A stretch of DNA of 6,022 nt from Draconibacterium sp. (GTDB lineage Bacteria; Bacteroidota; Bacteroidia; Bacteroidales; Prolixibacteraceae): the NCBI GenBank assembly GCA_030595485.1, contig JAUVDE010000224.1, positions 1 through 6,022 on the forward strand, written 5' to 3'. A program made the position numbers and the translations under genes. This document shows, one piece after another, positions 5,666 through 6,022 of this stretch. The first letter of the stretch is position 1, and every line of letters begins with the position of its first letter. The notes below the pieces were generated by a model. The model ran no database searches and was not told where the DNA came from. It worked only from the letters and a program-made list of their open reading frames with translations.

Positions 5666-6022
5666 TTACGTGAGCGTAAAACTATTTACAGTTTCAAATT
5701 GCCAAATCTCCACCACTTGCGAAACAGATATTTCATAGGGCGAATAATTTCGGTTTAACGAAACCAGTAGAAATTTGCCATTGTCGAGACGTTTGTAAAT
5801 TAGTTTAAATACAATTCCATCATCTTTGGTAACTACAATGCAGGCTTTGCCATCTTTTATGTCGTTCCAGTTTTCTACAAACGAACAAGTTACCCACGAA
5901 CCTTCTTTTACGGGAAGCATCGAGTCGCCTTGAATTTGAAAGGTTCGATAGGTTTTTTCTTCTGGAAGAAAAGGCAGTTTGAATTTTGGGAGCCCGGCGA
6001 TAAAATCTAAATCGCCATAACT
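5666..6022 (-). CDS. S24 family (LexA/UmuD-like) peptidase-fold transcriptional regulator, C-terminal part
   Basis: The frame is open from the window edge to a TAA at 5666-5668, giving 118 visible C-terminal residues; the start and any N-terminal helix-turn-helix lie outside the window. The segment shows the S24 signature: FQIQGDSM with catalytic Ser at visible residue 34, and KDDGIVFKLIYKR with the expected catalytic Lys at visible residue 73. Their 39-residue spacing is close to that of LexA (37). The internal ATG at 5918-5920 is not the start, because it would cut the protein immediately after the catalytic Ser. In Bacteroidota such domains are usually fused to an N-terminal XRE-type HTH and annotated as LexA-like or phage-repressor-like regulators (family knowledge). 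An Ala-Gly pair at visible residues 9-10 lies only about 24 residues before the Ser, shorter than the 34-37 of classic self-cleaving members, so self-cleavage is uncertain. It precedes the HlyIII gene in the same direction. Confidence 0.88.
   Translation of the reverse strand, partial: SYGDLDFIAGLPKFKLPFLPEEKTYRTFQIQGDSMLPVKEGSWVTCSFVENWNDIKDGKACIVVTKDDGIVFKLIYKRLDNGKFLLVSLNRNYSPYEISVSQVVEIWQFETVNSFTLT

Overview
The window looks like chromosomal DNA of a member of the Bacteroidota, most plausibly an environmental lineage near the Marinilabiliales/Prolixibacteraceae (inference). The reasons are the AT-rich coding style, starts without Shine-Dalgarno sequences, a lipoprotein whose lipidated Cys is followed by an acidic surface-export-like stretch, a remnant of an AraC-type response regulator like those at the C-terminus of Bacteroidota hybrid two-component systems, and an S24-type regulator of the kind common in this phylum.

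Layout. Positions 1-516 (minus strand) hold a small secreted lipoprotein gene. An in-frame TGA closes it at 100-102, but the same frame stays open to the window edge, so the gene may be broken or mis-sequenced there. A near-perfect hairpin lies just upstream of its start (544-569). Positions 720-1321 (minus) hold a decayed response regulator: the C-terminal half of a receiver domain and an AraC-type DNA-binding domain, with a missing N-terminus, a frameshift in a homopolymer, an internal TAG where the family has Tyr, and loss of the receiver's conserved Lys-Pro. Positions 1432-4776 (plus) hold the dominant gene, a 1114-residue secreted c-type cytochrome that resembles the alpha subunit of hydrazine synthase (HzsA-like), with a discoidin/galactose-binding-like domain, a TolB/PD40-like propeller and two CXXCH haem sites. 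Positions 4777-4915 are a non-coding convergent junction containing a candidate repeat bounded by an 8-bp inverted repeat. Positions 4916-5575 (minus) hold a haemolysin III/PAQR-family membrane protein. Positions 5666-6022 (minus) hold the C-terminal part of an S24 (LexA/UmuD-like) regulator that runs off the window.

How the genes relate. No clear multi-gene pathway is visible. The HzsA-like gene stands alone on its strand and none of the other genes here looks like a hydrazine synthase beta or gamma subunit, so anammox chemistry is not implied; an extracytoplasmic haem enzyme or sensor with a sugar- or surface-binding module is the more cautious reading. The decayed regulator lies head-to-head with this gene and may once have controlled it. 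The S24 regulator and the HlyIII gene are co-directional with a 90-bp gap and could be co-transcribed, although nothing in the sequence proves it.
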